Shown in pieces: positions 43,364 through 54,284 of a DNA stretch of 64,000 bases (positions are counted from its first letter, which is position 1; every line of letters begins with the position of its first letter). Location of the stretch: contig NZ_CP073588.1 of assembly GCF_021560015.1 (NCBI RefSeq), positions 744,001 to 808,000 of the forward strand, written 5' to 3'. Source of the DNA: Shewanella vesiculosa (GTDB lineage Bacteria > Pseudomonadota > Gammaproteobacteria > Enterobacterales > Shewanellaceae). Made by a program: the position numbers and the translations under genes. The notes below the pieces were generated by a model that was given only the letters and a program-made list of their open reading frames with translations, had not been told where the DNA came from and made no database searches.

Positions 43364-43732
43364 TTAAAACCCACGAGGTAATGTTTGCTTACCTGAAGTG
43401 TGCTCGAGCTTTTGACGCCATAACTGCTTAGGCGTTAAACCGCCTGAAGTTATTTGAGCTTGGCGATTGGGTGATTTTTTTGCTGCCGCATTGTTGATTG
43501 GCTTGGCTGCAGGTTTAGCGATAGGTTTGTGCATCTCTGCCGCAGGCTGTTTATTTGTCGTCGAGGCAGTAAGTTGTGCAAGCATTGTTTCAAGTTCGCT
43601 AAAGCGCACAGATTTCTGGCCGTCAATTTTGTACCAACTGCCAGCTTGCTCAATTGATACTGTGTTACCAGATTGTCGTTCTAGTGCCGTTTGTAGTTGG
43701 CTGATGACCTCTTCTTTAGTCAATGTTGTCAT
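43364..43732 (-). CDS. Hypothetical protein with basic, alanine/proline-rich tail
   Basis: A 122-residue cytoplasmic protein that I do not recognise. The first half (TKEEVISQLQTALERQSGN through FSELETMLAQL) looks like two helices around a short beta hairpin. The second half is a low-complexity linker of Lys, Pro, Ala and Asn (KPIAKPAAKPINN) ending in LTPKQLWRQKLEHT. The ATG at 43732 follows an AGGTT ribosome-binding site; an ATG at 43756 adds eight residues. The basic tail could bind nucleic acid, but that is only a guess. Confidence 0.6.
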   Translation of the reverse strand: MTTLTKEEVISQLQTALERQSGNTVSIEQAGSWYKIDGQKSVRFSELETMLAQLTASTTNKQPAAEMHKPIAKPAAKPINNAAAKKSPNRQAQITSGGLTPKQLWRQKLEHTSGKQTLPRGF

Positions 43733-44157
43733 AGTAAATAACCTATTGGTTGTCATGTTAAATTAAGGTTGTCACTAATTTTAAAGTGTTAATGCATCAA
43801 AAGTCCAATTGAGCTATAAATTGGCGGATTTTCCATCCGAAAGTTGATTTTATCAGCGAGTAGAGTGATATTTTCTGCATCATTAGGTTTCGATTTAATC
43901 TGGATTGAATTTGACAATCGACTGTACTTATTGGCGGCTCAAGTCTAATTTTTTTGGTGGTTATTTTTGTTTTTTTAAATTAATTTTTAGCTTGGATATT
44001 CTTCGCGAGAGCGACAGTATTCGGTTAAACTGATGATATCGCCATGGCGTACAGTATGGATCGCTATCGTCTGAGTGAATATCGGTTAAGTCCGCATGGT
44101 TTATACGAATAAGTTTATATTTTTGTTGCTTAAGATTAGTTAATTTCTAGGGGTTTT
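43733..44157. other. 425-base intergenic region
   Basis: AT-rich, with a TTGACA (43911) that lacks a good -10 partner, and no convincing gene. A 22-codon frame from 44044 to 44112 has no ribosome-binding site. This region carries the promoters of the flanking divergent genes. Confidence 0.6.
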
Positions 44158-44937
44158 ATGTCCACACATCATCAGACATCAGTTGTTTCTCGCCAAGCAT
44201 TAGCGTCTTATCTTGATAGTTTTTTAAATGTCTCTGCCTTTAAAGACTACGCACCAAATGGGTTACAGGTCGAAGGCAAGTCGGATATTCGCACCATTGT
44301 CACCGGTGTCACTGCATGCCAAGCATTAATTGATGCGGCGATAAAGGTCAACGCTGATGCTATTTTGGTTCATCATGGTTTTTTTTGGAAAAATGAGCCC
44401 GAAGTGATCACCGGCATGAAATATCGACGGATCAAGGCCTTAATAGAAAATGATATCAGTTTATTTGGTTATCACTTACCGTTAGATGCTCATCATGGTG
44501 TTGGTAACAATGCTCAGTTAGCCCAACAGTTAGGCATTATTAGTCCAAGAGTTTATGAGCAGGTGGCTCAAGATTTATTATGGCATGGTCATTTGGAACA
44601 CCCAATGACGGTTGCAGAGTTTAGCGAGTTACTTAATACAGTATTAAACCGTAAACCTTTGCACATCGGGGATGAAACGAAAATGATTTCGACCTTGGCT
44701 TGGTGTACTGGCGGCGCGCAAGACTATATTGATTATGCTGCACAAATGGGCGTTGATGCGTTTATTAGCGGCGAAGTATCAGAGCGCACATTTCACACCG
44801 CAATCGAGCAAGGTTTACATTATTTTGCTGCTGGTCACCATGCGACTGAGTTATTTGGCATTCAAGCTTTAGGTGATCATTTAGCGGAAAAATACAATAT
44901 TGAGCATCATTTTATTGATATTGTAAATCCGGTATAG
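44158..44937 (+). CDS. Nif3-like dinuclear metal-centre protein (YbgI)
   Basis: A 259-residue member of the Nif3/YbgI family, which forms a hexameric toroid with a dinuclear metal site; it has been suggested to be a GTP cyclohydrolase-like or RNA-related hydrolase but no role is settled. Conserved parts: LDSFLNVSAFKDYAPNGLQVEG, VHHGFFWKNEPEVITGMKYRRIK, YHLPLDAHHGVGNN, CTGGAQDYIDYA and AGHHATELFG. Metal ligands are the histidines in VHHG, LDAHHG and GHHATE. AGGGG precedes ATG 44158. Confidence 0.88.
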   Translation: MSTHHQTSVVSRQALASYLDSFLNVSAFKDYAPNGLQVEGKSDIRTIVTGVTACQALIDAAIKVNADAILVHHGFFWKNEPEVITGMKYRRIKALIENDISLFGYHLPLDAHHGVGNNAQLAQQLGIISPRVYEQVAQDLLWHGHLEHPMTVAEFSELLNTVLNRKPLHIGDETKMISTLAWCTGGAQDYIDYAAQMGVDAFISGEVSERTFHTAIEQGLHYFAAGHHATELFGIQALGDHLAEKYNIEHHFIDIVNPV

Positions 44938-45130
44938 CTGGATTAATAACTTGGCGCTTAGCGGTGTTGACTGTGTTCTGCATGTTTTTTAAAGACTTTG
45001 CTATCGTGTAGATAACAAATGGTTGTAGCGACGCTCTGGCTAGGTTACTGGGTCATTGATATTGAATGTGGCCGGTATCATTGATGATAGAGCGTGTGCG
45101 GATGATATTGCTTTCATTGAGATTGGGTAA

Positions 45131-47056
45131 ATGACCGAGTATTTTTTACAAGCCTTTATTTATTTAACCGCTGCCGTTATCGCCGTCCCTTTAGCAAATA
45201 AATTGGGATTGGGTTCGGTACTCGGCTACCTCATTGCTGGGGTTGTTATTGGACCTATTATTGGTTTAGTAGGCAGTGAAACCAACACTATCCAACATTT
45301 TGCTGAATTTGGTGTTGTGATGATGCTATTTTTGGTCGGTTTAGAACTTGAACCGAAAATGTTGTGGGCGATGCGAAATCGTTTACTCGGACTGGGTGGC
45401 CTGCAAGTTGTGGGTTCGGTTGTGGCGGTTATGGCCTGTGCCATTTATGCTGGCTATCAATTGAGTATTGCATTAACTATCGGGTTAATTTTTTCTCTGT
45501 CTTCTACCGCAATTGTATTACAAACGTTATCTGAAAAACGTCTCAATAAGACTCATGCAGGTAAAAATGCCTTTTCGGTATTGTTGTTTCAAGATATTGC
45601 CGTTATTCCCATGTTGGCCTTTATTCCGTTATTGGCTTTACCCGAATTAGTTGAGCAAGCCCAAGCTGCTGTAAGCAGTATGAGTGAACAACACGAGCAG
45701 CTAAGCTTAGTGGCATCTTTACCTGGGTGGGCGTATGCGATTGTATTGTTGTTAGCCATTAGTGTCGTGGTGTTGGGCGGCCATTATTTGAGCCGACCTC
45801 TATTTAAAATCGTTGCTGAGTCTGGTGCGCGTGAAATATCAACCGCTGCAGCACTTATGTTAGTGATAGGCATTGCCGCATTAATGAGTTTGGTGGGGAT
45901 CTCGCCTGCATTAGGTACCTTTTTAGCGGGCGTGGTGCTGGCAAACAGTGAGTTTAAGCATGAGCTTGAAGCAAATATAGGTCCGTTTAAAGGCTTGTTG
46001 TTAGGCTTGTTTTTTATCACCGTGGGTGCCGGGATAGATTTTTCGGTGTTGTTTGCTGATTTTGCTGAAATCATTGCCATCACCTTAAGTGTGATGTTGA
46101 TAAAAGCGATGGTGTTGTACGTGCTAGCGTTGATTTTCAGGATTAAAGGCAGCGATCGTTGGTTATTCACCTTATGTCTAGCTCAAGCGGGTGAGTTTGG
46201 CTTTGTATTGCTAAATTTTAGTGTGCAACAACATGTTATTCCAACTGACTTAGCTCAGACCTTGTCTATCGTAGTAGCACTATCGATGTTTTTAACCCCT
46301 GGACTATTCATTTTATTTGATAAAGTCATTTACCCGCGCTTTCAAGTGAAAACCAATCAACGTGAGCAAGATAATATCGATGATGAGGGCACTGTGATTA
46401 TTGCGGGTATTGGCCGTTTTGGCCAAGTGGTCAATCGTTTTTTAATATCAAATAATATTAAAACTGTCGTGCTCGATTATCAGGTATCGCAAGTGGACAC
46501 TATTAGGCGTATTAATACCAAAGCCTATTATGGTGACGCCACTCGACCTGACTTATTAAAAACAGCAGGTATAGAACAAGCATCGCTTTTTGTGGTGGCT
46601 ATCGATAATCGCGAAAGCAGCGTCGAATTAGTCAAATATTTGCATCAAACTTACCCAAAACTGAAAATTGTCGCCAGAGCCTTCGATCGAGGCCATGGTC
46701 ATTTGTTAAAAGATGCCGGGGCTGACATCGTCGAATCAGAAACCCATCATTCAGCACTTGAACTGAGCGTGTCCTCGTTACAGTTACTTGGTAACAGTGA
46801 AGAATATGTTTTAAGACGAAAGGCAACCTATAAGCGTGTTGAAAAAGAAGCCTCAAAACGTTTATATGATTTTTGGTTGAAAGAATCAGCAGGTGAGCGC
46901 TACAGTAACGATTTTATTAAACTGTTTATGTTGTATGAAGAGCGATTGAAACAAGCAATGGATGAAGATAATGCCGCTCATCATGCTGATGTTGATCTTC
47001 AGCATGCTATTAAGCTAACCCAAAAATCTGACGGTGATGTTAGCGCTAATGATTAA
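45131..47056 (+). CDS. Kef-type K+/H+ antiporter (CPA2 family) with C-terminal RCK domain
   Basis: A 641-residue cation antiporter. About 12 membrane helices fill residues 1-395, with the CPA2 features GYLIAGVVIGP, FSLSSTAIVLQTL and ISPALGTFLAGVVLANS. A TrkA-N/RCK nucleotide-binding domain follows at 415-530, with GIGRFGQVVNRFL and the acidic YGDATRPDLLKTAGI. The tail is acidic and histidine-rich. By family, it exports K+ in exchange for H+ under RCK control. A KefF/KefG ancillary gene is not adjacent, so it may not be glutathione gated. It ends at a terminator shared with metG. Confidence 0.88.
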   Translation: MTEYFLQAFIYLTAAVIAVPLANKLGLGSVLGYLIAGVVIGPIIGLVGSETNTIQHFAEFGVVMMLFLVGLELEPKMLWAMRNRLLGLGGLQVVGSVVAVMACAIYAGYQLSIALTIGLIFSLSSTAIVLQTLSEKRLNKTHAGKNAFSVLLFQDIAVIPMLAFIPLLALPELVEQAQAAVSSMSEQHEQLSLVASLPGWAYAIVLLLAISVVVLGGHYLSRPLFKIVAESGAREISTAAALMLVIGIAALMSLVGISPALGTFLAGVVLANSEFKHELEANIGPFKGLLLGLFFITVGAGIDFSVLFADFAEIIAITLSVMLIKAMVLYVLALIFRIKGSDRWLFTLCLAQAGEFGFVLLNFSVQQHVIPTDLAQTLSIVVALSMFLTPGLFILFDKVIYPRFQVKTNQREQDNIDDEGTVIIAGIGRFGQVVNRFLISNNIKTVVLDYQVSQVDTIRRINTKAYYGDATRPDLLKTAGIEQASLFVVAIDNRESSVELVKYLHQTYPKLKIVARAFDRGHGHLLKDAGADIVESETHHSALELSVSSLQLLGNSEEYVLRRKATYKRVEKEASKRLYDFWLKESAGERYSNDFIKLFMLYEERLKQAMDEDNAAHHADVDLQHAIKLTQKSDGDVSAND

Positions 47057-47151
47057 TGGATGATTTTATTATTGTCGATGAACCTGCTAACTAGCTGCAA
47101 TCGCTTTGATAATTAATAATTGCTTATTGATTTGATGAACGTGCAAACTAA

Positions 47152-47179
47152 AAAAAAGACCGCCGCAGCGGTCTTTTTT
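47152..47179. terminator. Bidirectional Rho-independent terminator
   Basis: AAAAAAGACCGC pairs with GCGGTCTTTTTT around CGCA, between the convergent antiporter and metG genes. Confidence 0.92.
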
Positions 47180-47192
47180 ATGAAGTTAAGTG

Positions 47193-49244
47193 TTATTTAA
47201 CTCGCATACCTGGCTGCGCACCTTCATGAGGTTCAAGTATAAATAAATCTTTACCACCTGGGCCAGCCGCTAATACCATACCTTCTGAATCACCAAACTT
47301 CATCGTGCGTGGGGCAAGGTTTGCCACCATTACGGTGAGTTTACCCACTAAGTCTTCAGGCGCATAAGCCGATTTTATACCCGCAAATACTTGCTTAGTT
47401 TCGCCGCCTAAATCTAATTCTAGACGCAGTAGTTTATTGGCTTTCTCGATATGTTCCGCTTTGCTGATACGAGCAATTCGTAAGTCAATTTTTGCAAAAT
47501 CTTCAAAGCTTATTTCTGGGCTGATAGGATCTTGTTCTAATTGATTAACGGCTTGTGTCGGCGCATCGGTTTTAGGAGCGTCCGTATTAGTGGCTTGCAA
47601 GTTTTCTTTAGAGGCATCGATGATAGCCTCAATACTCTTAGGTTCGATACGTTGCATTAAGGCTTTAAATGGTGCAATTTCATGGCCTGATAAATCTTGG
47701 GCCAAATTATCCCATGTTAAGGTTAACTGTAAAAATCCTTCAACATTTTCGGCAAGCTTAGGTAATACAGGCTTAAGATAAGTCACCAAAATTCTGAACA
47801 GATTTAATGCATTACTGCAAACCTGATGTGCTTCTTGTTGTTTATCTTCATGCTTAACTAATTGCCAAGGTGCGGCGTCAGCAACATAAGCATTAGCAAT
47901 ATCTGCTAGCGCCATGATTTCACGCATCGCTTTACCAAATTCGCGGGTTTCATATAATTCAGCAATAATCTCGCTTTTGGCTAAGAATATGTCGCTTAGG
48001 CTGCTGTCAGTAACCTTGGCTAATTTACCGTCAAAACGTTTACTGATAAAACCAGCGGTACGAGAGGCAAGGTTAACTAATTTTCCGACCAAGTCAGAGT
48101 TAACGCGTTGGGCAAAATCTTCTAAGTTTAAATCTAAATCATCAATACGGCTGTTTAATTTAGCAGCGTAATAATAACGTAGGTATTCAGGATCCAAATT
48201 GTCTAGATAAGTGCGCGCTTTGATAAACGTGCCTTTTGATTTCGACATTTTTGAACCATTAACCGTGACATAGCCGTGAGCATACACGCTAGTCGGTTTA
48301 CGAATACCAGCGCCTTCAAGCATGGCAGGCCAGAATAAACTGTGGAAATAGACAATGTCTTTACCGATGAAGTGATACACCTCTGCGGTTGAGTCTAGGC
48401 CCCAGAAATCGTCAAAGTTTAAGTCATCACGCTTATTACATAAGTTTTTAAATGACCCCATATAACCAATAGGTGCATCTAACCAGACATAGAAAAACTT
48501 ACCTGGAGCGTCAGGAATTTCAAATCCAAAGTAAGGTGCATCACGGGAGATATCCCATTGCTTTAGGCCTTGATCAAACCATTCGTTAAGCTTGTTGGCC
48601 ATTTCTTGTTGCAAGGAACCTGATTGGATCCACTCTTTTAACATGCCTTCAAATGCAGGTAGGTCAAAAAAGAAATGTTCGGTGTCTTTCATTATCGGTG
48701 TTGCGCCAGATACGGCTGACTTAGGATTGATTAAATCGGTAGTGCTGTAGGTTGCGCCACAATTATCACAGTTATCGCCGTATTGATCTTCAGACTTACA
48801 TTTTGGGCAGGTGCCTTTAACAAAACGGTCTGGTAAGAACATTAATTTTTCAGGGTCATATAATTGTGAAATGGTTTTGGTTTTGATGTAACCACCATCA
48901 CGCAGTTTTAGGTAAATATCACAGGCTAAGGCGCGATTTTCTTCGCTATGAGTGCTGTGGAAATTATCGAACTGGATATTGAAGTCGGCGAAATCTTGCT
49001 GATGTTCCTTTTGAACCTGAGCAATCATTTCTTCTGGTGTAATACCCATTTGCTGCGCTTTGAGCATGATCGGTGTGCCGTGAGCATCGTCGGCGCAAAT
49101 GTAGTGGCATTCATGACCACGTAATTTTTGAAAACGTGACCAGATATCCGTTTGGATGTACTCAAGCATGTGGCCTAGGTGGATCGGGCCGTTGGCATAA
49201 GGTAGGGCACTTGTGACCAGTATTTTACGCTGTGATTTTGTCAT
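47193..49244 (-). CDS. metG: Methionyl-tRNA synthetase
   Basis: A 683-residue class I synthetase. The HIGH motif appears as HLGH in [18 protein letters not shown] zinc-binding insert with [18 protein letters not shown] lies near residue 145, and the KMSKS motif is in [11 protein letters not shown] near residue 333. A C-terminal EMAP/Arc1p-like tRNA-binding domain (about 580-683) has [12 protein letters not shown] and [10 protein letters not shown]. Length matches the E. coli enzyme (677). It is divergent from apbC. Confidence 0.96.
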   Translation of the reverse strand: MTKSQRKILVTSALPYANGPIHLGHMLEYIQTDIWSRFQKLRGHECHYICADDAHGTPIMLKAQQMGITPEEMIAQVQKEHQQDFADFNIQFDNFHSTHSEENRALACDIYLKLRDGGYIKTKTISQLYDPEKLMFLPDRFVKGTCPKCKSEDQYGDNCDNCGATYSTTDLINPKSAVSGATPIMKDTEHFFFDLPAFEGMLKEWIQSGSLQQEMANKLNEWFDQGLKQWDISRDAPYFGFEIPDAPGKFFYVWLDAPIGYMGSFKNLCNKRDDLNFDDFWGLDSTAEVYHFIGKDIVYFHSLFWPAMLEGAGIRKPTSVYAHGYVTVNGSKMSKSKGTFIKARTYLDNLDPEYLRYYYAAKLNSRIDDLDLNLEDFAQRVNSDLVGKLVNLASRTAGFISKRFDGKLAKVTDSSLSDIFLAKSEIIAELYETREFGKAMREIMALADIANAYVADAAPWQLVKHEDKQQEAHQVCSNALNLFRILVTYLKPVLPKLAENVEGFLQLTLTWDNLAQDLSGHEIAPFKALMQRIEPKSIEAIIDASKENLQATNTDAPKTDAPTQAVNQLEQDPISPEISFEDFAKIDLRIARISKAEHIEKANKLLRLELDLGGETKQVFAGIKSAYAPEDLVGKLTVMVANLAPRTMKFGDSEGMVLAAGPGGKDLFILEPHEGAQPGMRVK

Positions 49245-49400
49245 TTTGTCTCGATATCAAATTACACCAAAAATATTGCCTGATACTAACTGATTTGCAG
49301 ACTTTTTTCACCAAAACATGACTTAAAAAAGCTTAATAGTCGCTATTTTTTTACCAAGTTCTGATACACTTGAGCAAATTTCTACTTCGGAGTTGCCGTT

Positions 49401-50516
49401 TTGGTCAATACACATACAAATTATCAATTAAGTGATGAATTATTGTCACCAGTGTTAGATATTTTAGAAGCATTTGAAGACCCTTATTTGCATAAAGGCT
49501 TAGTGAGTGCAGGATGTGTAACCGCACTGTCGATAGAAGGGAAACGCCTACAATTAGGCTTAGTTTATCCTTATCCGTGCATGACACAATATCGCGATAC
49601 TGTGATGGCTGTGACCAATAAATTGGCTGTACTTGACGCGATTGATGAAGTGGAGTGTGAAATTGATTTTCAGCCTCGAGTTTATTCAGCACTGCCTGCT
49701 ATTCCACCTATTCCTAACGTAAAGCAAGTTATTGCCGTGGCATCAGGTAAAGGTGGTGTGGGTAAATCAACTACCGCAGTGAATCTTGCATTAGCTTTAA
49801 AAGCTGAAGGCGCTGAAGTGGGTATTTTGGATGCCGACATTTATGGCCCGTCTATTCCATTGATGTTAGGTATTCCTAATTTTCGTCCACAATCGCCAGA
49901 TGGCAAGCACATGACGCCCGCGCTAGTTCATGGTATTTCTGCGCAATCAATTGGTTTTATGTTAAGTGGTGATGAAGCCGCGGTATGGCGTGGTCCTATG
50001 GCAGCGGGTGCTTTAGCGCAGTTACTCAATGAAACCCAATGGCCTGAATTAGACTATTTGATTATCGATATGCCACCTGGAACCGGTGACATTCAATTAA
50101 CCTTGTCGCAAAAAGTGCCAGTAAGCGGTGCAGTGATTGTTACCACGCCACAAGACATTGCCTTAGCGGATGCTAAAAAAGGCATTACCATGTTTAACAA
50201 GGTCAATATCCCAGTACTTGGGATTATCGAGAACATGAGTTTCCATCTTTGTCCTGAATGTGGTCATAAAGAACACCCATTTGGTACTCATGGTGGTAGT
50301 GAAATAGCTAAACGCTATAACGTGCCGTTGTTAGGCGCACTGCCACTGCATATCAATATTCGTGAATCAATGGACAATGGTACGCCGAGCGTAATGAGCG
50401 AACCAGAAAGTGAAGTGTCAGGGATATATCGCGAAATTGCCCGCAAGCTTGGGGCTGAGTTATCACTTCAACAAGTACAATCAACCGTAAAAATTAGCAT
50501 ATCAGAAGACGAGTAA
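49401..50516 (+). CDS. apbC: Iron-sulfur cluster carrier ApbC/Mrp
   Basis: A 371-residue P-loop ATPase that carries and transfers [4Fe-4S] clusters. The N-terminal MIP18-like (DUF59) domain spans about 1-95, the deviant Walker A is VASGKGGVGKSTTAVNL near residue 115, DIYGPSIPLMLGI follows, and the cluster-ligand CxxC is in HLCPECGHKE near residue 290. The start is TTG 49401, eight bases after GGAG; no closer ATG exists in frame before the conserved region. It opens a long rightward gene run. Confidence 0.93.
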   Translation: MVNTHTNYQLSDELLSPVLDILEAFEDPYLHKGLVSAGCVTALSIEGKRLQLGLVYPYPCMTQYRDTVMAVTNKLAVLDAIDEVECEIDFQPRVYSALPAIPPIPNVKQVIAVASGKGGVGKSTTAVNLALALKAEGAEVGILDADIYGPSIPLMLGIPNFRPQSPDGKHMTPALVHGISAQSIGFMLSGDEAAVWRGPMAAGALAQLLNETQWPELDYLIIDMPPGTGDIQLTLSQKVPVSGAVIVTTPQDIALADAKKGITMFNKVNIPVLGIIENMSFHLCPECGHKEHPFGTHGGSEIAKRYNVPLLGALPLHINIRESMDNGTPSVMSEPESEVSGIYREIARKLGAELSLQQVQSTVKISISEDE

Positions 50517-50525
50517 GGTTAAGAG

Positions 50526-51164
50526 ATGAATTCTCAGCAGTGTGTCATTATTGGGATTGCCGGTGCGTCGGCTTCAGGTAAAAGTTTAATTGCTAAAACA
50601 ATTTTTGAAGAATTGTGTCGTGATTTAGGAACCAATCAAATTGGTGTGATCAATGAAGATGCCTATTATCGGGATCAAAGTCATTTGACCATGGAAGATA
50701 GAGTCAAAACCAATTACGATCATCCAAAAGCATTGGATCATCAATTATTAGCGACTCATTTAACTCAGCTAAAACGAGGTGAAGCCGTTAGTATTCCTTG
50801 TTATAGCTATACTGAGCATACGCGTACCAGTGAAACGCTTAACATGCAGCCTAAAAAAGTCATTATCCTTGAAGGTATTTTGTTATTAACCGACCCTAAG
50901 CTGCGTGAGTTAATGGATGCCAGTGTGTTTATGGACACGCCATTAGACATTTGTTTTTTACGTCGGTTAACCCGCGATGTTGCTGAGCGCGGCCGCACAA
51001 TGGAAACCGTTATTGCGCAATATAAACGAACAGTACGTCCAATGTTTTTACAGTTTATCGAACCGTCGAAGCAATATGCCGATATTATCGTTCCTCGTGG
51101 TGGTAAAAACCGCATCGCAACGGATATTTTAAAAACTAGAATTCAGCATTTATTGGCTAGATAG
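50526..51164 (+). CDS. udk: Uridine/cytidine kinase
   Basis: A 212-residue kinase phosphorylating uridine and cytidine in pyrimidine salvage. The P-loop [14 protein letters not shown] is near residue 10, followed by [17 protein letters not shown] and NYDHPKALD, which bind the nucleoside, then IILEGILLL as Walker B. Length is that of E. coli Udk (213). AAGG precedes ATG 50526; it is 9 bases after apbC. Confidence 0.95.
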   Translation: MNSQQCVIIGIAGASASGKSLIAKTIFEELCRDLGTNQIGVINEDAYYRDQSHLTMEDRVKTNYDHPKALDHQLLATHLTQLKRGEAVSIPCYSYTEHTRTSETLNMQPKKVIILEGILLLTDPKLRELMDASVFMDTPLDICFLRRLTRDVAERGRTMETVIAQYKRTVRPMFLQFIEPSKQYADIIVPRGGKNRIATDILKTRIQHLLAR

Positions 51165-51185
51165 CCTTATTTAAGAGAGTGCCGC

Positions 51186-51770
51186 ATGCGTTTAACCGAT
51201 ATAGAAATTGAGCAATGTTTAGATAATGGTAGCATTATCATCGATCCTCGCCCTGGTATAGAAGCCATTTCTGGTGTCAGTGTCGATGTCCGTTTAGGCA
51301 GCCAATTTCGGGTATTTAAAGACCATACGGCACCTTTTATTGATTTAAGTGGCCCCAGTGCAGAAATGCAAATAGCCCTTGATCGAATTATGAGCGATAA
51401 AATTGAAATCGCTGACGACCAAGCTTTTTTCCTCCATCCTGGCGAGTTAGCTTTGGCTGTGACCTATGAAAGTGTCACTTTACCTGCCGACGTTGTCGGC
51501 TGGTTAGATGGTCGCTCATCGCTTGCGCGCTTAGGTTTAATGGTGCATGTGACTGCGCATCGTATTGATCCTGGTTGGCAAGGGAAAATCGTGCTTGAGT
51601 TCTTTAACAGTGGCAAGTTGCCATTAGCATTACGCCCAGGCATGACCATAGGCGCGCTTAATTTTGAGCGTTTAAGTTCAGCGGTCGCTCGCCCTTATAA
51701 CACTCGTAAAAGTTCGAAATATAAAGATCAACAAGAGGCTGTCGCAAGCCGGATCAGCCAGGATAAATAA
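51186..51770 (+). CDS. dcd: dCTP deaminase
   Basis: A 194-residue trimeric enzyme converting dCTP to dUTP, the main route to dTMP in enterobacteria. It shows [75 protein letters not shown] with the catalytic glutamate in LEFFN, and [13 protein letters not shown]. It lies 21 bases after udk, and its stop shares a base with the pabC start (TAATG). Confidence 0.95.
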   Translation: MRLTDIEIEQCLDNGSIIIDPRPGIEAISGVSVDVRLGSQFRVFKDHTAPFIDLSGPSAEMQIALDRIMSDKIEIADDQAFFLHPGELALAVTYESVTLPADVVGWLDGRSSLARLGLMVHVTAHRIDPGWQGKIVLEFFNSGKLPLALRPGMTIGALNFERLSSAVARPYNTRKSSKYKDQQEAVASRISQDK

Positions 51771-52597
51771 TGGCGCCAGTTTGGGTTAATCATCACGAGA
51801 ACGGCACGATAAATCCATTTGATCGTGCTGTTGCTTATGGTGATGGTGTGTTTGCAACTATGCGCACCGCATCAGCTGATATGCCGGCAGGGATTTTATT
51901 CCTTGATGGTCATATTTATCGTTTGCAGCAGGGCTGTGAACGCTTGGGGATTGAGTGGCAGGCCAGTGATTTATTAATAGAGCAACTGCAGCAACTCGCG
52001 AAGCAATACCCACAACATTGTATTAAGCTTTTGCTCACGCGCGGAGTCGGCGGCCGTGGTTATCAAGCACCGTCAAGCTCAAACGTGACTGAAGTCGTGT
52101 CAGTTAATGCCATTCCAGATCATTATCTTGATTGGCAGCAAAGTGGCATTTCGTTAGCATCATCATCGATATGTCTAGGCAGACAACCACTTTTAGCGGG
52201 CATAAAACATCTTAATCGGTTGGAACAGGTGCTAATTAAGTCTCAACCTCTAGTTGACACTTATCAAGATTGGTTGGTGTTTGATTGTGATGGTTATGTG
52301 ATTGAGTCATCAATGGCTAATCTTTTTATCGTCAAAAATAATCAAGTACTTACCCCTGCAATAACGCATGCGGGCGTCAGCGGTGTGATGCGTGAAATCA
52401 TCATCGATACGCTGCTTTGTCATGGTATTGCTGTGATGGCAACACGACTTACGTTAAGCGATGTTCAAGCTGCTGAGCATATATTTATAACCAACAGTTT
52501 ATTTGGCATGATTGATGTTACCGCCATTGACGATTTTCAATTTAGCCGTTGGACGCAAACACCGCGATTCAGGCAAATTCTAAGTGTGAATTTATAA
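51770..52597 (+). CDS. pabC: Aminodeoxychorismate lyase (4-amino-4-deoxychorismate lyase)
   Basis: A 275-residue fold-type IV PLP enzyme releasing pyruvate from aminodeoxychorismate to give p-aminobenzoate for folate synthesis. It shows DRAVAYGDGVFATMR, the catalytic lysine in LAGIKHLNRLEQVL near residue 148, VIESSMANLFIV, and FITNSLFGMIDVTAI. Its start overlaps dcd by one base, so coupling is likely. The neighbour mltG follows by one base; the pabC-mltG-tmk-holB order is widespread in Gammaproteobacteria. Confidence 0.93.
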   Translation: MAPVWVNHHENGTINPFDRAVAYGDGVFATMRTASADMPAGILFLDGHIYRLQQGCERLGIEWQASDLLIEQLQQLAKQYPQHCIKLLLTRGVGGRGYQAPSSSNVTEVVSVNAIPDHYLDWQQSGISLASSSICLGRQPLLAGIKHLNRLEQVLIKSQPLVDTYQDWLVFDCDGYVIESSMANLFIVKNNQVLTPAITHAGVSGVMREIIIDTLLCHGIAVMATRLTLSDVQAAEHIFITNSLFGMIDVTAIDDFQFSRWTQTPRFRQILSVNL

Positions 52598-52598
52598 T

Positions 52599-53612
52599 AT
52601 GATTAAAAAAATAAAAACATTTATATTAGCTAGTTTAATTCCTTTATTCACCTTGACTTGTATTGGTGGCTATTGGCTAGTATCTGGCCTAATGACTTAT
52701 CAAAAACAGCCATTGCAGTTAACTGAAAGCCAGACGCTGACAGTAGAGCCTGGCACATCGGTGATTAAGCTTGCGCAACAGCTTGAGCAACAATCATTGA
52801 TTACTGATAGTTGGAAAGTTAAATACCTGGTTAAACTTGAACCAAAGTTTGCCAATATTAAGACGGGCTTATACCAATTGATCCCCGGCGATACATTAGA
52901 AGCATTATTAAAACGTTTGTATTTAGGCCAACAAGTGGTTTTCAGTGTGACCCTAATCGAAGGCAAAACCATTGCTGAGTGGCAACAAACTCTGGCAACG
53001 ACTGAACATTTAGCAAAAAACGCAGATGACTTTAACCAAGTGTTATTACAACATGGTGATACATCTGGCTTGCCTGAAGGTAAGTTTTATCCGGAAACAT
53101 TCCATTATCATGCGGATGATAATTTACAGACGATATTAAATCGTAGTTACAACATGATGCAGGAGAGCTTAGCCCAAGCATGGGAAGGGCGTGATCCTGA
53201 TTTAGCTTTATCGTCTCCCTATGAGTTATTGATTATTGCTTCTATTATTGAAAAAGAAACTGGCAAACCTGAAGAACGTGATTGGGTTTCCGCAGTGTTT
53301 AATAATCGACTCAAAAAAGGCATGCGCTTGCAAACCGACCCGACAGTTATTTATGGTATGGGTGAGCGTTATAAAGGCAATATTACCCGTAAAGATTTAC
53401 GCCAAGCGACTGCATTTAATACTTATACTATTGATGGTTTACCACCAACGCCAATTGCTGCCCCTAGCCGAGCATCACTCTTTGCAGCGGCCAATCCTGC
53501 TAACGTAAATTATTTATATTTTGTGTCACGTAATGATGGTAGCCATGTGTTTTCATCCACGTTAAAAGCACATAACAATGCCGTAAATGAATTTCAGAGA
53601 AAAAGAAAATGA
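52599..53612 (+). CDS. mltG: Endolytic murein transglycosylase MltG
   Basis: A 337-residue inner-membrane enzyme that cleaves nascent peptidoglycan strands as a terminase. A membrane helix ([23 protein letters not shown]) is followed by a LysM-like region and the YceG/MltG domain, with [13 protein letters not shown], the catalytic glutamate in [13 protein letters not shown] near residue 218, [12 protein letters not shown] and [12 protein letters not shown]. One base after pabC, and overlapping tmk by four bases (ATGA). Length is near E. coli MltG (340). Confidence 0.93.
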   Translation: MIKKIKTFILASLIPLFTLTCIGGYWLVSGLMTYQKQPLQLTESQTLTVEPGTSVIKLAQQLEQQSLITDSWKVKYLVKLEPKFANIKTGLYQLIPGDTLEALLKRLYLGQQVVFSVTLIEGKTIAEWQQTLATTEHLAKNADDFNQVLLQHGDTSGLPEGKFYPETFHYHADDNLQTILNRSYNMMQESLAQAWEGRDPDLALSSPYELLIIASIIEKETGKPEERDWVSAVFNNRLKKGMRLQTDPTVIYGMGERYKGNITRKDLRQATAFNTYTIDGLPPTPIAAPSRASLFAAANPANVNYLYFVSRNDGSHVFSSTLKAHNNAVNEFQRKRK

Positions 53613-54256
53613 GTCAACAGCAAGGCAAGTTTATTGTCATTGAAGGATTAGAAGGTGCCGGTAAATCAAGCGCGATAGCCCTGGTTAATGATATTATTCA
53701 GCGCCATATTGGTCAGGCTCCTGTGTGTACCCGTGAGCCAGGCGGCACGCCATTAGCAGAAAAAATGCGCGATTTAGTTAAAATTGCTGATGATACTGAC
53801 CCCTTATGTGACGAAGCAGAGTGTTTGCTTATTTATGCTGCCCGATCACAGTTAATCGCTAATGTTATCAAACCGGCATTAGCTGCAGGTAAGTGGGTGC
53901 TGGGTGATAGGCATAACTTATCTTCACTGGCTTACCAAGGTGGTGGCCGAGGATTAATGCCCTTAGTCAAAGCGGTCAGTGATGCTTGTTTGAGAGGCTT
54001 TAAACCTGATCTCACCTTGTATTTAGATATCGATCCAACACTCGGCTTAAGTCGTGCGGCAAGTCGTGGCAAACTTGATAGAATTGAGCAGCAAGCGATT
54101 GATTTTTTCGAACGAGCCAGGCGTACCTACTTACAATTAGCCCATGAGGATGACAGCATAGTGGTTATCGATGCAAGTCAATCTATGGCGCAGGTTCATC
54201 ATGATATACAGATGCAATTGCAACATCATTTGCCCGTTCTTATGGCAGAGCTGTGA
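53609..54256 (+). CDS. tmk: Thymidylate kinase
   Basis: A 215-residue dTMP kinase making dTDP. The P-loop [16 protein letters not shown] is near residue 8, the DRX motif is in [18 protein letters not shown] near residue 97, and the lid arginines follow at [13 protein letters not shown]. It overlaps mltG and precedes holB, the conserved order. Dcd upstream supplies the dUMP precursor, so dTTP synthesis genes cluster here. Confidence 0.95.
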   Translation: MSQQQGKFIVIEGLEGAGKSSAIALVNDIIQRHIGQAPVCTREPGGTPLAEKMRDLVKIADDTDPLCDEAECLLIYAARSQLIANVIKPALAAGKWVLGDRHNLSSLAYQGGGRGLMPLVKAVSDACLRGFKPDLTLYLDIDPTLGLSRAASRGKLDRIEQQAIDFFERARRTYLQLAHEDDSIVVIDASQSMAQVHHDIQMQLQHHLPVLMAEL

Positions 54257-54284
54257 TTGTTATAAAAAAGGATAATGTGGCGAT

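Noticed and set aside
44044..44112. 22-codon frame in the gap before the Nif3-like gene
   Set aside because: No ribosome-binding site and no conservation that can be judged; too short to support.
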